The position numbers and the translations under genes are program-made. Positions 1 to 7,313 of a stretch of DNA of 54,845 nt are shown here, one piece after another (the stretch's first letter is position 1; every line of letters starts with the position of its first letter). Location: NCBI GenBank assembly GCA_016784545.1, contig JADHUM010000020.1:1-54845 (forward strand), read 5' to 3'. Origin of the DNA: Candidatus Neomarinimicrobiota bacterium (GTDB taxonomy: Bacteria; Fidelibacterota; UBA8477; JABMPR01). A model generated the notes under the pieces. It saw only the letters and a program-made list of their open reading frames with translations. It was not told the origin of the DNA and searched no databases.

Positions 1-52
1 TCATTACTTGCTTTGATTTTGAAGGAGGGTTTTTTATCTTTGCGCATCTTCA

Positions 53-116
53 CCTCGTAGGTGTGTTATGATTATTTTTTAAGACATTATAATTTAACAC
101 GCTTACGAGGTTTTTT
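53..116 (+). terminator. Strong rho-independent terminator for a gene upstream of the window
   Basis: The arms CCTCGTAGGTGTGTTA (53-68) and TAACACGCTTACGAGG (95-110) pair almost completely and are followed by TTTTTT at 111-116. No plus-strand gene follows, so it most likely ends a transcript entering from the left of the window. The 26-base loop is AT-rich. An SD-like AAGGAGG lies at 22-28, but no convincing reading frame follows it. Confidence 0.75.
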
Positions 117-170
117 ATTATTCTAAATCGGAATCAGGGAGGGTGGTGTGTGATAATTATTGCGAAAAAA

Positions 171-803
171 TCAGGGCTGAGTATTTCGTGGTGGGGACAT
201 TTTAGCGCTACGGTGAGCCCCATAAAAATCAGCCAGCCAGAAGAGGGTCATGAAGCTGGCATTTATCCCGATTCTAACAGGATTTTCCGCCTGAATATGT
301 TGATGGGTATTAAAAGCAAATCCAGAGACCAGAATAAAGCTGAATAGTCCGTCAACGGGATGCCCGGCATAGGCTCTACCCAGGCCCGGAATTATTGATA
401 AGGAAGTCGCCAGAAGTGGGCTTTTCCCAGGGCTAGGCTCTCTGGCATATTCGAGTGGATCCACCAACCTCCCGTCATATTGAATTTTAGAATGTGGGAG
501 TTGTAAGTGGTAATGACGGGCTGAAGGATTACAGCGAACGATCCTGTCAGTTCCCATGACTGATCCCCGCAAAAATCCTTTCTCCAGAACAGCTTCAACC
601 ATAAAATTGGAGCATGACTTCTCGAATTGGCAGTTGAGTGCTGATGATTCATAGCTGAAATGCTGCCAGGCTTGGATGGGCTTTAATAGTGCTCTTTGAG
701 CAAAGCTGAGGCTATCCTGAGCATACAATGAATCCAGGGGTGTCAGCTCCTGTGCGCATACAATTTGTGTAAACAGGATGAGTGAAAGTAGGGCTGATCT
801 CAA
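171..803 (-). CDS. YidD-like domain protein with signal peptide and C-terminal membrane segments
   Basis: The protein has 210 residues. The N-terminus (MRSALLSLILFTQIVCAQ) looks like a cleavable signal peptide. Residues ~57-95 carry the YidD signature: C-x-F-x-x-S-C-S, then an amphipathic stretch with EAVLEKGFLRG, then R-I-V-R-C-N-P. YidD (membrane protein insertion efficiency factor) normally aids YidC-dependent insertion as a ~75-residue cytoplasmic peptide. The C-terminal ~75 residues contain two hydrophobic segments around IPGLGRAYAG, a motif seen in TM2/DUF5683-like small membrane proteins. Translation must begin at TTG 803, because an in-frame stop lies just upstream and there is no ATG. 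The gene lies 41 bp downstream of a co-directed lipoprotein gene, probably as one transcript, and is far from the usual rnpA-yidC context. The domain match is fairly sure. Whether it acts like YidD is open, because a real signal peptide would place the domain outside the cytoplasm. Confidence 0.6.
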   Translation of the reverse strand: MRSALLSLILFTQIVCAQELTPLDSLYAQDSLSFAQRALLKPIQAWQHFSYESSALNCQFEKSCSNFMVEAVLEKGFLRGSVMGTDRIVRCNPSARHYHLQLPHSKIQYDGRLVDPLEYAREPSPGKSPLLATSLSIIPGLGRAYAGHPVDGLFSFILVSGFAFNTHQHIQAENPVRIGINASFMTLFWLADFYGAHRSAKMSPPRNTQP

Positions 804-844
804 TCTTATTGCTTAACTGGTAACTGTATTCTGACGAATCTCTA

Positions 845-1567
845 TTAAGGCTGAAGTTCAGTGTACAGGCGATTGAAAAAATCGATAAAGAATTGCTGGT
901 CCTGTACTGGACCTGATTCAACAAGACTGGGACCTTCGTAATGTTCTCCCTGAACCGTCAGGCGTACCCGGGTTTGCTGGAGAGGAAGGTCTTCAAGATT
1001 AATGGTCATGATGTAGGTATAAGAATCGGCACTCGAAGGGCTGGAATCACTGGAACCAAATATCGAAACGCCAGAATCATGATGGTGGGAGCGGGATCTG
1101 TGCGAACGTCGGGGACGGTGGGAGCGTCGATTATCGTTTTCATCATCCTGATCTTCACCTTCATCGTCATTATCAAATGCATCAAACATCCACGCAATAA
1201 AAAGACCTACAACGGCCATGGTTCCTGCTATCAAACAGAAAGTCCCAACATCACTCTCGAGGCTCTCTTCAGCAACTGTTTCACGACTTATGGGTGCCAG
1301 GAGGTGTTCGGATGTCCTACTGGCAGTCATGAGTCCCAGATCCATGTCCACATTGCCCATGGTGTAGTGCATTTCCTGGAGGACAAGACTTGCGGCTTTG
1401 GCCACTTCTTCTGGAGACCCGTTGAAATCCCTGGTCTGAAGTATCTTGGCTTGCTCTGGAGCGAGTTCAACGGGTCTATTAGCGCATCCAGATATTGCTA
1501 CGGATAAGTAAATAATGAGCAGCCAGCTGGCTCCTCTTGAGTAGCGATTGACAACTGATGTTTCCAT
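845..1567 (-). CDS. Lipoprotein with charged low-complexity linker, function unknown
   Basis: This is a 240-residue predicted lipoprotein. The signal peptide ends in a lipobox (VAISGC, Cys28). Residues ~45-85 (Asp-Phe-Asn-Gly..LQEMHYTMGNVDMDLGLMTAS) resemble the compact alpha/beta domain common in small envelope lipoproteins, where 'LGL(I/M)TA(S/K)' is typical. A hydrophobic stretch follows (CLIAGTMAVVGLFIAWMF), then an acidic run rich in D/E/N, then a basic run rich in R/H/S (RRSHRPRRSHRSRSHHH), then a final beta-rich domain (YIMTINLEDL...). The start ATG at 1567 is well placed behind AAGGGA. It is probably co-transcribed with the YidD-like gene downstream. No enzymatic motif is visible, so no function is assigned. 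The charged linker could bind metal or polyanions, but that is inference only. Confidence 0.7.
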   Translation of the reverse strand: METSVVNRYSRGASWLLIIYLSVAISGCANRPVELAPEQAKILQTRDFNGSPEEVAKAASLVLQEMHYTMGNVDMDLGLMTASRTSEHLLAPISRETVAEESLESDVGTFCLIAGTMAVVGLFIAWMFDAFDNDDEGEDQDDENDNRRSHRPRRSHRSRSHHHDSGVSIFGSSDSSPSSADSYTYIMTINLEDLPLQQTRVRLTVQGEHYEGPSLVESGPVQDQQFFIDFFNRLYTELQP

Positions 1568-1707
1568 AGTTTATTTCCCTTCCACTTCCAAAAGTCAGGA
1601 TTTGTTCCCCCAGGGGACTTATTTTTCTGCTTTACACCCTTAGCTTACGTCTTAATTTGATATTAGCAAAGAATAATTATTACAAAATATTATGGATTGG
1701 TACGCTT

Positions 1708-2673
1708 ATGTATAAAAAAAATGTCGTGTTCATATGTATGCTACTGGTGTTAATAAGTTGTTCGCCGGATAATAAGGGGGTTGCAGTCGAGGAGGAATTT
1801 CAAATGCATGATTTTGATAAATTATGGAACTACAATAACCCTGGTGAGACAGAGCAGAAATTCAGGGAGATACTGGACAATACAACTGAGCAGGAGGACC
1901 CTGGATATGAACTGGAGTTGCGAACACAAATTGCCCGATCCCTGAGTCTTCAGCAAAAATTTGAAGATGCCCATAAATTATTGGATCAAATTGAATCTGA
2001 ATTAAAACCTGAATTTCCCATTGCCAAGATTCGCTATTTACTGGAACGGGGGAGGACTCTTAATTCATCTGGAAAGCAGGAAGAATCATTGCCTCTTTTT
2101 CTGGAAGCCTGGGAAGCAGGTCTTGATGTAAAAGCTGACTTTTATGCAGTGGATGCAGCCCACATGCTGGGCATTGCAGCGCTGCAGGATCAGCAATTGC
2201 TCTGGAATGAAAAGGCAATGGATCTAGCGGAAAAAAGCCTGGATAAAAGAGCACAGGGGTGGTTGGGATCTCTATACAACAATATTGGCTGGACCTACCA
2301 TGATATGCAGGAATTTGATAAGGCCATGGCCGTTTTCCTGAAGGCCCTCAAATGGCGTGAAGCCCATGAACAGATTATTGAGACCCAGATTGCAAAGTGG
2401 TGTGTAGCCAGAACCCATCGTTCATTAGGAAACGTTGATAAGGCCCTGGTAATGCAATATGAGCTTGAAAAAGAAATGTTGGCAGCGGGGCAAGATGAAG
2501 ATGGTTATGTCTCAGAGGAGATTGCAGAGTGTCTCACCCTTCAGGGTAAACCAGAAGAAGCGGCTCCTTATTTTATGAAAGCCTGGACAATACTGTCGCA
2601 GGATATCTGGCTGAAAAAGAATGAGGTGGAGCGTCTGGAGAGATTAAAGACTCTGGGAGAGAAGACATTCTAG
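1708..2673 (+). CDS. TPR-repeat lipoprotein
   Basis: The protein has 321 residues from ATG 1708. An upstream in-frame TTG at 1657 would spoil the signal peptide. Its lipobox is LVLISC near residue 18. Several tetratricopeptide-like helical pairs follow, clearest at 'LYNNIGWTYHDMQEFDKAMA', then 'FLKALKWREA' and 'ECLTLQGKPEEAAPYFMKAW'. TPR proteins are protein-interaction scaffolds. An envelope-anchored one could assemble membrane or periplasmic complexes, but no partner is visible. The stop is 19 bp before pabA on the same strand, so it may share a transcript with pabAB, although the functions look unrelated. There are no catalytic motifs. Confidence 0.75.
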   Translation: MYKKNVVFICMLLVLISCSPDNKGVAVEEEFQMHDFDKLWNYNNPGETEQKFREILDNTTEQEDPGYELELRTQIARSLSLQQKFEDAHKLLDQIESELKPEFPIAKIRYLLERGRTLNSSGKQEESLPLFLEAWEAGLDVKADFYAVDAAHMLGIAALQDQQLLWNEKAMDLAEKSLDKRAQGWLGSLYNNIGWTYHDMQEFDKAMAVFLKALKWREAHEQIIETQIAKWCVARTHRSLGNVDKALVMQYELEKEMLAAGQDEDGYVSEEIAECLTLQGKPEEAAPYFMKAWTILSQDIWLKKNEVERLERLKTLGEKTF

Positions 2674-2692
2674 TGTCTCAGGATCTCAGCCC

Positions 2693-3253
2693 TTGATCCT
2701 TCTCATAGATAATTACGATTCTTTTACCTATAACCTCTATCAACAGGTATCCGGTTTTGGACAGGAGGTCATTGTTGAAAAGAATGATGGCCTTTCCCTG
2801 GATACTATTGCTGCTCTAAAACCAGAGCGGATCATTCTCAGCCCGGGACCCAAAACCCCGGCAGACTCAGGTATCTGTATTCCCCTTATTAAAAGATTCT
2901 CTGAAATAGTTCCAATCCTGGGAATCTGTCTGGGGCACCAATGCCTGGCAGTTGCCTATGGGCAATCCGTCATCCCTGCACAACGACTCGTTTATGGAAA
3001 AACTACCACCATAACTACAAATGGTTCAAGGATCATGGCTGATCTGGATGCATCCTTTGAGGTCGCGCGGTATCACTCTCTGGTTATAGACGAAGTGCCC
3101 AAAGGCTTTTTAGCCACTTCCCATGATGCTACTGGCGACATCATGTCTATTGAACATGAACAATTACCTCTCTTTGGTCTGCAATTTCATCCTGAATCCT
3201 TTTTAATGATGAATACAGGAAATCGTATCATCCAAAAATTCCTGGAACTTTGA
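2693..3253 (+). CDS. pabA: Aminodeoxychorismate/anthranilate synthase glutamine amidotransferase subunit
   Basis: This 186-residue class I glutamine amidotransferase supplies ammonia from glutamine to the chorismate-binding subunit. The sequence shows the family N-terminus MILLIDNYDSFTYN, the oxyanion region SPGP, the nucleophile elbow GICLGHQ (Cys at about residue 83) and the catalytic His-Glu in FHPES. Length is normal for PabA/TrpG. The TTG start at 2693 is supported because it yields exactly the family N-terminus and lies 9 bases after AGGA (2680-2683). The stop is one base from the pabB start, so the pair is surely co-translated. PabA and TrpG cannot be told apart on their own. The partner, and the absence of other trp genes, favour PabA; it may serve both pathways. 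Confidence 0.93.
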   Translation: MILLIDNYDSFTYNLYQQVSGFGQEVIVEKNDGLSLDTIAALKPERIILSPGPKTPADSGICIPLIKRFSEIVPILGICLGHQCLAVAYGQSVIPAQRLVYGKTTTITTNGSRIMADLDASFEVARYHSLVIDEVPKGFLATSHDATGDIMSIEHEQLPLFGLQFHPESFLMMNTGNRIIQKFLEL

Positions 3254-3254
3254 T

Positions 3255-4433
3255 ATGAGCAAGGAACAACTCTGGTTGCAGGTTACCAATACAGGTGACA
3301 CCTGTTTTAGAACAGATGGTGATGGCACATCCATGTGGCGTGATCTCCTGGCATTTCAACCCGCCTCAAGCTTCATTCTCAACGATATTGAGAACCTTCC
3401 AGCTCTTGAGGACTTTCTGGGAATGAATGGAGATAAGCTTTGTGGGGGCTATTTCAGCTATGACCTGGGAATGGCGCTTCAGGGTGTGGTCAGTCAGCAC
3501 AAGAGACAAGTTCCACTGGCAGTCATCCATGCTTATGATAAATGGGTTGAGTACCAGCAAGGCCAACCTGACTACGTGGGATTCGACCCTTCAGGATTTG
3601 AGAATATAGATTCACCCTCAGACTTGTCTTCGCCCATTGAATTCACATCAAGTATTTCAAAATCAAGGTATGCAAATATCATCCATCGAATCCAGGAATA
3701 CATCCGTGCAGGTGATTTTTATCAGCTCAACTATACCCAACAACTGACTGGGAAGACCGATAACACCATATCATATGCAGCCATGTTAAAAAAGCATCCT
3801 GCCGCCTATGCACTGGCCATGGAATTTGGTGGCTTCAAGATTCATTCACTCTCGCCGGAGTTATTTCTACATCATAGGAATGGGATTTTAACGACGGAGC
3901 CCATTAAGGGCACCAGACCCCGTGGAACCACCCAACAGGAAGATGATGCCCGACGCCAGGAGTTGATGAGTAGTGAAAAGGAACAGGCTGAATTATTCAT
4001 GATTACTGATCTCCTCAGGAATGATCTGGGCAAGGTCAGCGAGGTTGGCAGTATTTCGCTTGAAGCAGTCAAGGATATGAGAAAACTCCCCAAAGTCTGG
4101 CATACCTATTCCAGAATATCAGGACGGCTTAAGCAAGGTCTTAAACCCGTTGACGCCCTGCTTTCCATGCTGCCTGGTGGATCCATTACAGGTTGCCCCA
4201 AAAAACATGCGATGGAAATTATCGATGAATTAGAAGATTCTTCCAGGGGGATATATACGGGATCATTGGGCTATTTTCATCCTGATGGAGAGTTCAGTTT
4301 CAATATTGCTATTCGAACCCTGGTTCAGCAGGATTCGAAAATATCCCTGGGCTCAGGCGGGGGAATAACCATTGATTCTATCTGGCTGGAGGAGTGGGAA
4401 GAACTCATGGTGAAAGCCTCAACCTTTCTGTAA
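3255..4433 (+). CDS. pabB: Aminodeoxychorismate synthase component I
   Basis: The protein has 392 residues of the chorismate-utilising family. It converts chorismate plus ammonia to 4-amino-4-deoxychorismate, the step before p-aminobenzoate in folate synthesis. The motif PIKGTRPRG (near residue 215) carries the Lys typical of PabB; TrpE has Ala there. The Mg-binding and catalytic features follow: ITDLLRNDLG, GGSITGCPK and the C-terminal GSGGGITIDS. The N-terminal domain is short, which fits PabB and not a TrpE with a full tryptophan-binding regulatory domain. It follows pabA by one base. No pabC lyase lies nearby, so that step must be encoded elsewhere. Confidence is high for the family and good for PabB over TrpE. 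Confidence 0.92.
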   Translation: MSKEQLWLQVTNTGDTCFRTDGDGTSMWRDLLAFQPASSFILNDIENLPALEDFLGMNGDKLCGGYFSYDLGMALQGVVSQHKRQVPLAVIHAYDKWVEYQQGQPDYVGFDPSGFENIDSPSDLSSPIEFTSSISKSRYANIIHRIQEYIRAGDFYQLNYTQQLTGKTDNTISYAAMLKKHPAAYALAMEFGGFKIHSLSPELFLHHRNGILTTEPIKGTRPRGTTQQEDDARRQELMSSEKEQAELFMITDLLRNDLGKVSEVGSISLEAVKDMRKLPKVWHTYSRISGRLKQGLKPVDALLSMLPGGSITGCPKKHAMEIIDELEDSSRGIYTGSLGYFHPDGEFSFNIAIRTLVQQDSKISLGSGGGITIDSIWLEEWEELMVKASTFL

Positions 4434-4536
4434 TCTCACATTCCAATATTGAACAATCGCTTTATTCTCCTCCTTGTAACTTGCTTTCAGGGAATGCACC
4501 CATAGATTTCATCCATAAAAAATTTGAGGGGATATC

Positions 4537-6495
4537 ATGCATAGATCAACAAAAGCACTCATACTCATCTTGTGCCTCTCCATGGCCGTCGAAGCACAGA
4601 TGTGGCAACAAAATGATCTGATTTTCAACCCCAGTGGTGTACCCTCCTTACCGTTCTCACAACCACGATTTGCCGATCTTGACAATGATCTGGATCTGGA
4701 CATGATCCTGGGAAATATCAGTGGTCCCCCTTTGTATTTTGAAAACACAGGGTCCGTTACTTCACCTCAGTTTCAGCCAGGTGCTGATCTCTTCAATTCA
4801 GTAGAGGAATTGGATTGTGAAATTGGGGTCTGCATAGATCTGGATGCTGACGATGATCTGGATTTCGTAAGTGGGGGATACAGGGGTTTACAGCTATACG
4901 AAAACACAGGTACACCTGAAGTTGCCATATTCGAAAAGGTGGATGGATTTTTCGACGGATTGAGTCTGGCTGCCAATCCCGTTCCGCATTTTGCTGATAT
5001 GGATAATGATGGTGATATGGTAATTGGGCTTAGTGAATCAGGAGCAGTGGAATACTATCAAAACTATGGTACGCCTGAGGCAGCCATCTTTCTTGGCGGA
5101 ACCCAGGAATCGTGGTTTGATGTGGGTCTATACGCCTATCCCTGGTTTTCCGATCTGGATGCTGATGGGGATACTGATCTTCTGGTAGGTCGTGATGGCT
5201 ATGGATTCTATTATTATCAAAACGTAGGAACCAATACCAACTGGACATGGATTCAGACAATTTCTCAGTTCTCTGGACTTGGACAATCAACCTACTGGAA
5301 TTCACCCTGTCTGGTGGATCTGACCGGTGATGGCAAGCAGGATCTGGTCCACGGTACTGCCTCCGGTCCACTCAGGTATTATCGCAATACAGGAACACTT
5401 GCACAGGCTTCATGGTCAGAGGTGACATCACTTTTTGGCGGGGTCATGGATGTGGGTGGTGCCAGCAACCCGATCTTTATTGATTTTGATGATGATGGTG
5501 ATCTCGATCTACTCAGCGGCAGTCAAATGGGTGACATAAAATATTATGAAAATACAGGAAATGCTTCAGGACCCGCCTGGACGCCTAACCATTCTCGTTT
5601 CAGTAGTATTGATCACTCAATTTATTCTGCAGTCGCAGCCGGTGATCTGAATGCTGACGGTGAGGTTGATCTCGTCGTAGGAGATCTTAGCGGCAATCTT
5701 TATTACCATAGAAATACAGGGACCAGTTTTGTCTTAGAATCTGCTGAATTTTCCGGAATCAATGTAGGCGGGTGGTCCAGTCCCCGCTTATACGATACAG
5801 ACCAGGATGGTGATCTGGACTTGTGTGTAGGAAGGGAGGACGGGCAAATTTCATATTATGAAAATTCGGGAACCGTTCTGGATGCTATCTGGACTGAGGA
5901 CGCAACATTCTTTATTGGTCTGGATATAGGCAGTAATGCCGTCCTCACGCTGGGAGACATCAATCTGGATGGGATTCTGGATATGCTGGTGGGCAAGAGC
6001 TTCCGGGCTGTTACGTATTTTAGCTATGAACATGGAACATGGGTTGAATATCCTGATTCATTGTCAGGTTTTTCTTTTGGCCAGAATGCCGCCCCCGCCC
6101 TGGCCGATTTGAATGGAGATGGGGATCTTGATCTCGCGGTTGGGAATTATGAGGGAACCTTTAGCTATTTTGAAAACCTGAATGCCGTAAGTGTTGGGGA
6201 AGATGTATATCGTCCCAATACTGCCACTTTGCACACAGCCTATCCTAATCCCTTCAACCCTGCTGTTACCATTCGCTACGAGCTCGATGATGTAATGAAC
6301 ATCTCGATCACTATTTACGATTTAAGGGGAACCAGAATTAAAACCTTGTTGGATGAGAGCCAGGCATTTGGTACTCACGAGGTTGAATGGACCGGCCTCA
6401 ATGGGCAGGGGCTGCAGGTTGAAGCGGGTGTCTATCTTGTGGTTCTCGAAGAAGGTGGGATAAGTCAAACTCAGAAGATTACGTATTTGAAGTAA
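4537..6495 (+). CDS. Secreted FG-GAP/VCBS-type repeat protein with C-terminal sorting domain
   Basis: The protein has 652 residues. A signal peptide (MHRSTKALILILCLSMAVEA) precedes about ten repeats. Each has a calcium-loop-like Asp cluster (for example DDDGDLD, DADGDTD, NGDGDLD) followed by a 'YYxNxG' strand, as in FG-GAP/VCBS beta-propellers. The last ~85 residues are a type IX secretion-like domain: YPNPFNPAVTIRYEL, then YDLRGTRI, then W.G.(N)..G, ending QKITYLK. Such proteins are exported, and many are attached to the cell surface. The ATG at 4537 has a clear GAGGGG ribosome-binding site. It stands alone, between pabB and a terminator. The repeats suggest a Ca-stabilised binding or adhesion surface; the ligand is unknown. 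Confidence 0.85.
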   Translation: MHRSTKALILILCLSMAVEAQMWQQNDLIFNPSGVPSLPFSQPRFADLDNDLDLDMILGNISGPPLYFENTGSVTSPQFQPGADLFNSVEELDCEIGVCIDLDADDDLDFVSGGYRGLQLYENTGTPEVAIFEKVDGFFDGLSLAANPVPHFADMDNDGDMVIGLSESGAVEYYQNYGTPEAAIFLGGTQESWFDVGLYAYPWFSDLDADGDTDLLVGRDGYGFYYYQNVGTNTNWTWIQTISQFSGLGQSTYWNSPCLVDLTGDGKQDLVHGTASGPLRYYRNTGTLAQASWSEVTSLFGGVMDVGGASNPIFIDFDDDGDLDLLSGSQMGDIKYYENTGNASGPAWTPNHSRFSSIDHSIYSAVAAGDLNADGEVDLVVGDLSGNLYYHRNTGTSFVLESAEFSGINVGGWSSPRLYDTDQDGDLDLCVGREDGQISYYENSGTVLDAIWTEDATFFIGLDIGSNAVLTLGDINLDGILDMLVGKSFRAVTYFSYEHGTWVEYPDSLSGFSFGQNAAPALADLNGDGDLDLAVGNYEGTFSYFENLNAVSVGEDVYRPNTATLHTAYPNPFNPAVTIRYELDDVMNISITIYDLRGTRIKTLLDESQAFGTHEVEWTGLNGQGLQVEAGVYLVVLEEGGISQTQKITYLK

Positions 6496-6498
6496 AAA

Positions 6499-6530
6499 AA
6501 AGAGCCCCGACATATCTGCCGTGGCTCTTT
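6499..6530 (+). terminator. Terminator of the VCBS-repeat gene
   Basis: The stem AAAGAGCC (6499-6506) pairs with GGCTCTTT (6523-6530) just after the stop codon at 6495. The flanks are A-rich on the left and T-rich on the right, so it could work in both directions between the convergent genes. Confidence 0.65.
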
Positions 6531-6537
6531 GATTACG

Positions 6538-6567
6538 AAACCTGTTTGGCTTCGCGAAAACAGGTTT
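6538..6567. repeat. REP-like hairpin abutting the sdhB stop codon
   Basis: AAACCTGTTT (6538-6547) and AAACAGGTTT (6558-6567) form a perfect 10-bp stem with a GGCTTCGCGA loop. The right arm touches the sdhB stop codon. The reverse complement closely matches the hairpin at 14941-14971, differing by a compensatory base pair. It is therefore treated as a dispersed element as well as a probable transcript end for sdhCAB. Confidence 0.7.
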
Positions 6568-7313
6568 TAGGTGAGATCCATTTCGTCCACAGCAACCTTT
6601 ACTCCTGAATTCATCTTGCGACGAATATAGGAGAAGACCTCCAGAAGAGGTAGATCCTTGGGACAGACATCGTCACAGGCCATCATACCGATACAGCCAA
6701 ACACACCAATATCAGTTGAAACCAATTCGAACCATTCCTGTTCTCCACGGGTATCCCTGGGATCAAACATAAAGCGACCAATGCGATTCAATCCAGCTGC
6801 GCCCAAAAAATCAGGATAAACCTGTGCCGTAGCACAGGCTGCCACACAGCAACCACACTCGATACAGCGTTCAGATTCATAGATTTTATTGGCGGTGTCA
6901 TTGTCCATGCGCTCTTCTTCGGCAGTGGGATCAAATTCCTTGGTCGTATGGATCCAGGATTCCAGACGTTTGGCCATATCATGGAACCAGACACCTGTAT
7001 CTACTGAAAGATCACCGAGGAGTTTAAAGAAGGGCAGGGGATACAATTCAATGGTGTCTGTCAGGTCAGCCGTAAGTGTTCTGCAGGCCAGTGTGGGTCG
7101 ACCATTGATCATCATGGCACAGGAGCCGCAAATACCAGCTCGGCAGACAAAATCATACATGAGATCTGGTGCTTGTTTCTCTCTGATTCGATGAAGGGCA
7201 GTAAACAGATTTAAACGAGGAGTCTCCTCCAGTTCAAAGGTGTCAATATGCGGTTCATCATTCTCTTTGGTGGGATTATATCTGAATATTTTAAATGTCA
7301 ATGTACGTGCCAT
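6567..7313 (-). CDS. sdhB: Succinate dehydrogenase/fumarate reductase iron-sulfur subunit
   Basis: The protein has 248 residues. It carries electrons from the flavoprotein to the quinone site. The N-terminal [2Fe-2S] ligands are C57, C62, C65 and C77 (CRAGICGSCAMMINGRPTLAC region). The C-terminal domain has C150-x2-C153-x2-C156-x3-C160, then C207, C213 and C217-Pro. These supply the [4Fe-4S] and [3Fe-4S] clusters. All expected Cys are present. Its ATG overlaps the sdhA stop (TAATG), so translation is coupled. It is the last gene of sdhCAB, the same order as frdCAB in Wolinella. Direction in vivo (succinate oxidation or fumarate reduction) cannot be read from this subunit. Confidence 0.95.
   Translation of the reverse strand: MARTLTFKIFRYNPTKENDEPHIDTFELEETPRLNLFTALHRIREKQAPDLMYDFVCRAGICGSCAMMINGRPTLACRTLTADLTDTIELYPLPFFKLLGDLSVDTGVWFHDMAKRLESWIHTTKEFDPTAEEERMDNDTANKIYESERCIECGCCVAACATAQVYPDFLGAAGLNRIGRFMFDPRDTRGEQEWFELVSTDIGVFGCIGMMACDDVCPKDLPLLEVFSYIRRKMNSGVKVAVDEMDLT

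Noticed and set aside
22-60. Leader peptide (TTG CGC ATC TTC ACC TCG TAG) after AAGGAGG, making the 53-116 hairpin an attenuator
   Set aside because: No plus-strand gene follows within the next 1.6 kb, so there is nothing for it to regulate. An end-of-gene terminator is simpler.
4537-6495. Integrin-like or enzyme annotation for the VCBS-type protein
   Set aside because: Only Asp-rich propeller repeats and a sorting domain are visible. No catalytic or integrin-specific motifs exist.
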